DNA of 64,000 nucleotides from Gemella haemolysans ATCC 10379 (GTDB lineage Bacteria; Bacillota; Bacilli; Staphylococcales; Gemellaceae). Shown here piece after piece: positions 62,985 to 64,000 of the stretch; positions within the stretch are counted from its first letter, which is position 1; each line of letters begins with the position of its first letter. The notes under the pieces are model-generated. The model was not told the DNA's origin, did no database searches, and saw nothing but the letters and a program-made list of their open reading frames with translations. The position numbers were made by a program, and so were the translations under genes. The DNA is taken from contig NZ_ACDZ02000014.1 in the NCBI RefSeq assembly GCF_000173915.1, positions 434,001-498,000 on the forward strand. Direction: 5' to 3'.

Positions 62985-64000
62985 TATTAATGCTCGACAT
63001 ATTGCTTACGAGGTTTTATATACAATTATCCAAGAAGATGGCTATAGTAATATTACTTTAAATAAATATTTTAATCAGTATAAGGTTGAAGAACAAGATA
63101 AGAGATTTATTAGTGAAGTAGTATATGGTTCAATAAAAAATAAATTGTATTTAGAACACATTCTCAAATCTTATTCTAAAGGTAGAGTAAAACCTAAAGT
63201 TAAAGTTATTTTATTAATGAGTATTTATCAATTGCTTTATATGGATAAGACACCAAATTTTGCAGTTATTGATGAAGCTGTAAAATTAGGTAAAAAAATT
63301 GCAGGAAATATCACAGGAAAATTTGTAAATGGTATTTTAAGAAATATTGAGCGAAATGCTAGCAATTTAGATCTTAAATATAAAAATGCTACTGAAAAGT
63401 TCTGTATAGAAAATAGTTGCCCTAGTGAATTATATAATATACTTAAAATACAATATGGAGTTGAAAAAGCTCAGAAAATAGTTATATCTTTTAATGAAAA
63501 GAGCAAAAATAGTATTAGATATAATCCATTAAAAATTACTAAAAAAGATTTAATAGAAAAATTAGGGTCTGCTGTTAGTGAGAGTGAAATCTGTGAAGAC
63601 AGCCTAGTTTTAAATAAATTAAACTTAGATAGTAGTTTATTTACAAAAGGATACTATATTGTCCAAGATGAGGCTAGTGCTCTAGTTGCATCGTCAATAG
63701 GCTTGCCAATAGATAAAAAATATAAAATATTAGATACTTGTGCTGCTCCGGGTGGTAAAAGTTTGCATATAGCTAGTAAGTATTTTAATTCTAGTTTAAT
63801 TTCATGTGATAAATATATACATAAGCTAAAATTAATTGAAGATAATAAAGAGAAGCTTGGAATTACCAATATTGAGGTTAAAGAACAAGATGCTACTCTA
63901 AACAATACTTCATTTAATAATAAGTTTGACATAGTAATCTGTGATGTGCCATGTTCAGGAATAGGGGTTATAAAAAATAAACCTGAAATTAAATATAAAA
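62977..64000 (+). CDS. rsmB: 16S rRNA (cytosine-967-C5)-methyltransferase, 3' truncated by window edge
   Basis: RsmB (Sun/Fmu) methylates C967 of 16S rRNA. The frame starts at the ATG at 62977 inside fmt and runs off the window after 341 codons (about 100 missing from the usual 430-450). The N-terminal NusB-like domain (NARHIAYEVLYTIIQEDG) is followed by the SAM-binding domain with LDTCAAPGGKSLHIASKYF and the motif DVPCSGIGV that contains one of the two catalytic cysteines; the second Cys is beyond or near the edge. Confidence 0.94.
   Translation, partial: MSNINARHIAYEVLYTIIQEDGYSNITLNKYFNQYKVEEQDKRFISEVVYGSIKNKLYLEHILKSYSKGRVKPKVKVILLMSIYQLLYMDKTPNFAVIDEAVKLGKKIAGNITGKFVNGILRNIERNASNLDLKYKNATEKFCIENSCPSELYNILKIQYGVEKAQKIVISFNEKSKNSIRYNPLKITKKDLIEKLGSAVSESEICEDSLVLNKLNLDSSLFTKGYYIVQDEASALVASSIGLPIDKKYKILDTCAAPGGKSLHIASKYFNSSLISCDKYIHKLKLIEDNKEKLGITNIEVKEQDATLNNTSFNNKFDIVICDVPCSGIGVIKNKPEIKYK

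Overview
The window is strongly AT-rich (about 30 percent GC by eye) and densely packed with housekeeping genes in Firmicute order: pheST, secE-nusG, rimP-nusA-rnpM-ylxQ-infB-rbfA, rpsB-tsf-pyrH-frr, dnaX-ybaB-recR, yqhY-nusB-xseAB-ispA, sufCDSUB, cca-(dinG)-asnS-dnaD-nth. With ezrA, a Bacillus-type Zur box, an Ala T-box and a streptococcus-like Pot system, this points to a low-GC member of the Bacilli with a small genome. A Gemella-like organism fits best, but that name is inference. No rRNA, tRNA, CRISPR array, prophage or plasmid gene was seen.

Layout. 1-11.6 kb: translation and transcription core (pheS is cut at the left edge), with plsY, folD, a DegV lipid-binding protein and a glyoxalase. 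11.6-18.9 kb: an ABC-F protein, a free-Met-sulfoxide reductase, ezrA, and a zinc importer operon (znuA-znuC-znuB, minus strand) under a near-perfect Zur operator. 19-22.8 kb: rpsB with a structured leader, tsf, pyrH, frr and two small conserved proteins. 22.8-23.55 kb: a single-gene IS200/IS605-type insertion sequence whose transposase ribosome-binding site lies in a 16-bp inverted repeat. 23.6-29.1 kb: an RluA-type pseudouridine synthase and a self-regulated polyamine uptake operon with two operator repeats 31 bp apart. 29.1-32 kb: an accessory patch of membrane-anchored proteins. 32.1-43.4 kb: dnaX, recR, tkt, alaS, nusB, xseAB and ispA. 43.4-46.8 kb: glycerate kinase, an EamA permease and a C39-type protease. 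46.9-52.1 kb: the complete SUF iron-sulfur operon. 52.1-53.9 kb: a gene-poor AT-rich stretch and an Asn/Tyr-rich membrane protein. 54-64 kb: ackA (frameshifted), cca, a DinG-like protein, asnS, dnaD, nth, lspA, ogt, fmt, rsmB (cut at the right edge).

The unusual signals cluster in two groups. First, several DNA-maintenance proteins are stripped versions of their families: DnaX lacks its four-cysteine zinc module, Nth lacks all four [4Fe-4S] cysteines, and the DinG homologue keeps an intact DEDDh exonuclease but has lost the helicase ATP-binding motifs. Second, the accessory membrane proteins at 29-32 kb and 52.8 kb have Gln/Asn/Tyr-rich (prion-like) cytoplasmic tails, and one FxLYD-type gene carries two possible switches: an A8 tract just after its start codon that puts it out of frame, and a (TA)9 repeat inside its likely promoter. 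ackA is also broken at an A8 tract, so sequencing error must be excluded for both.
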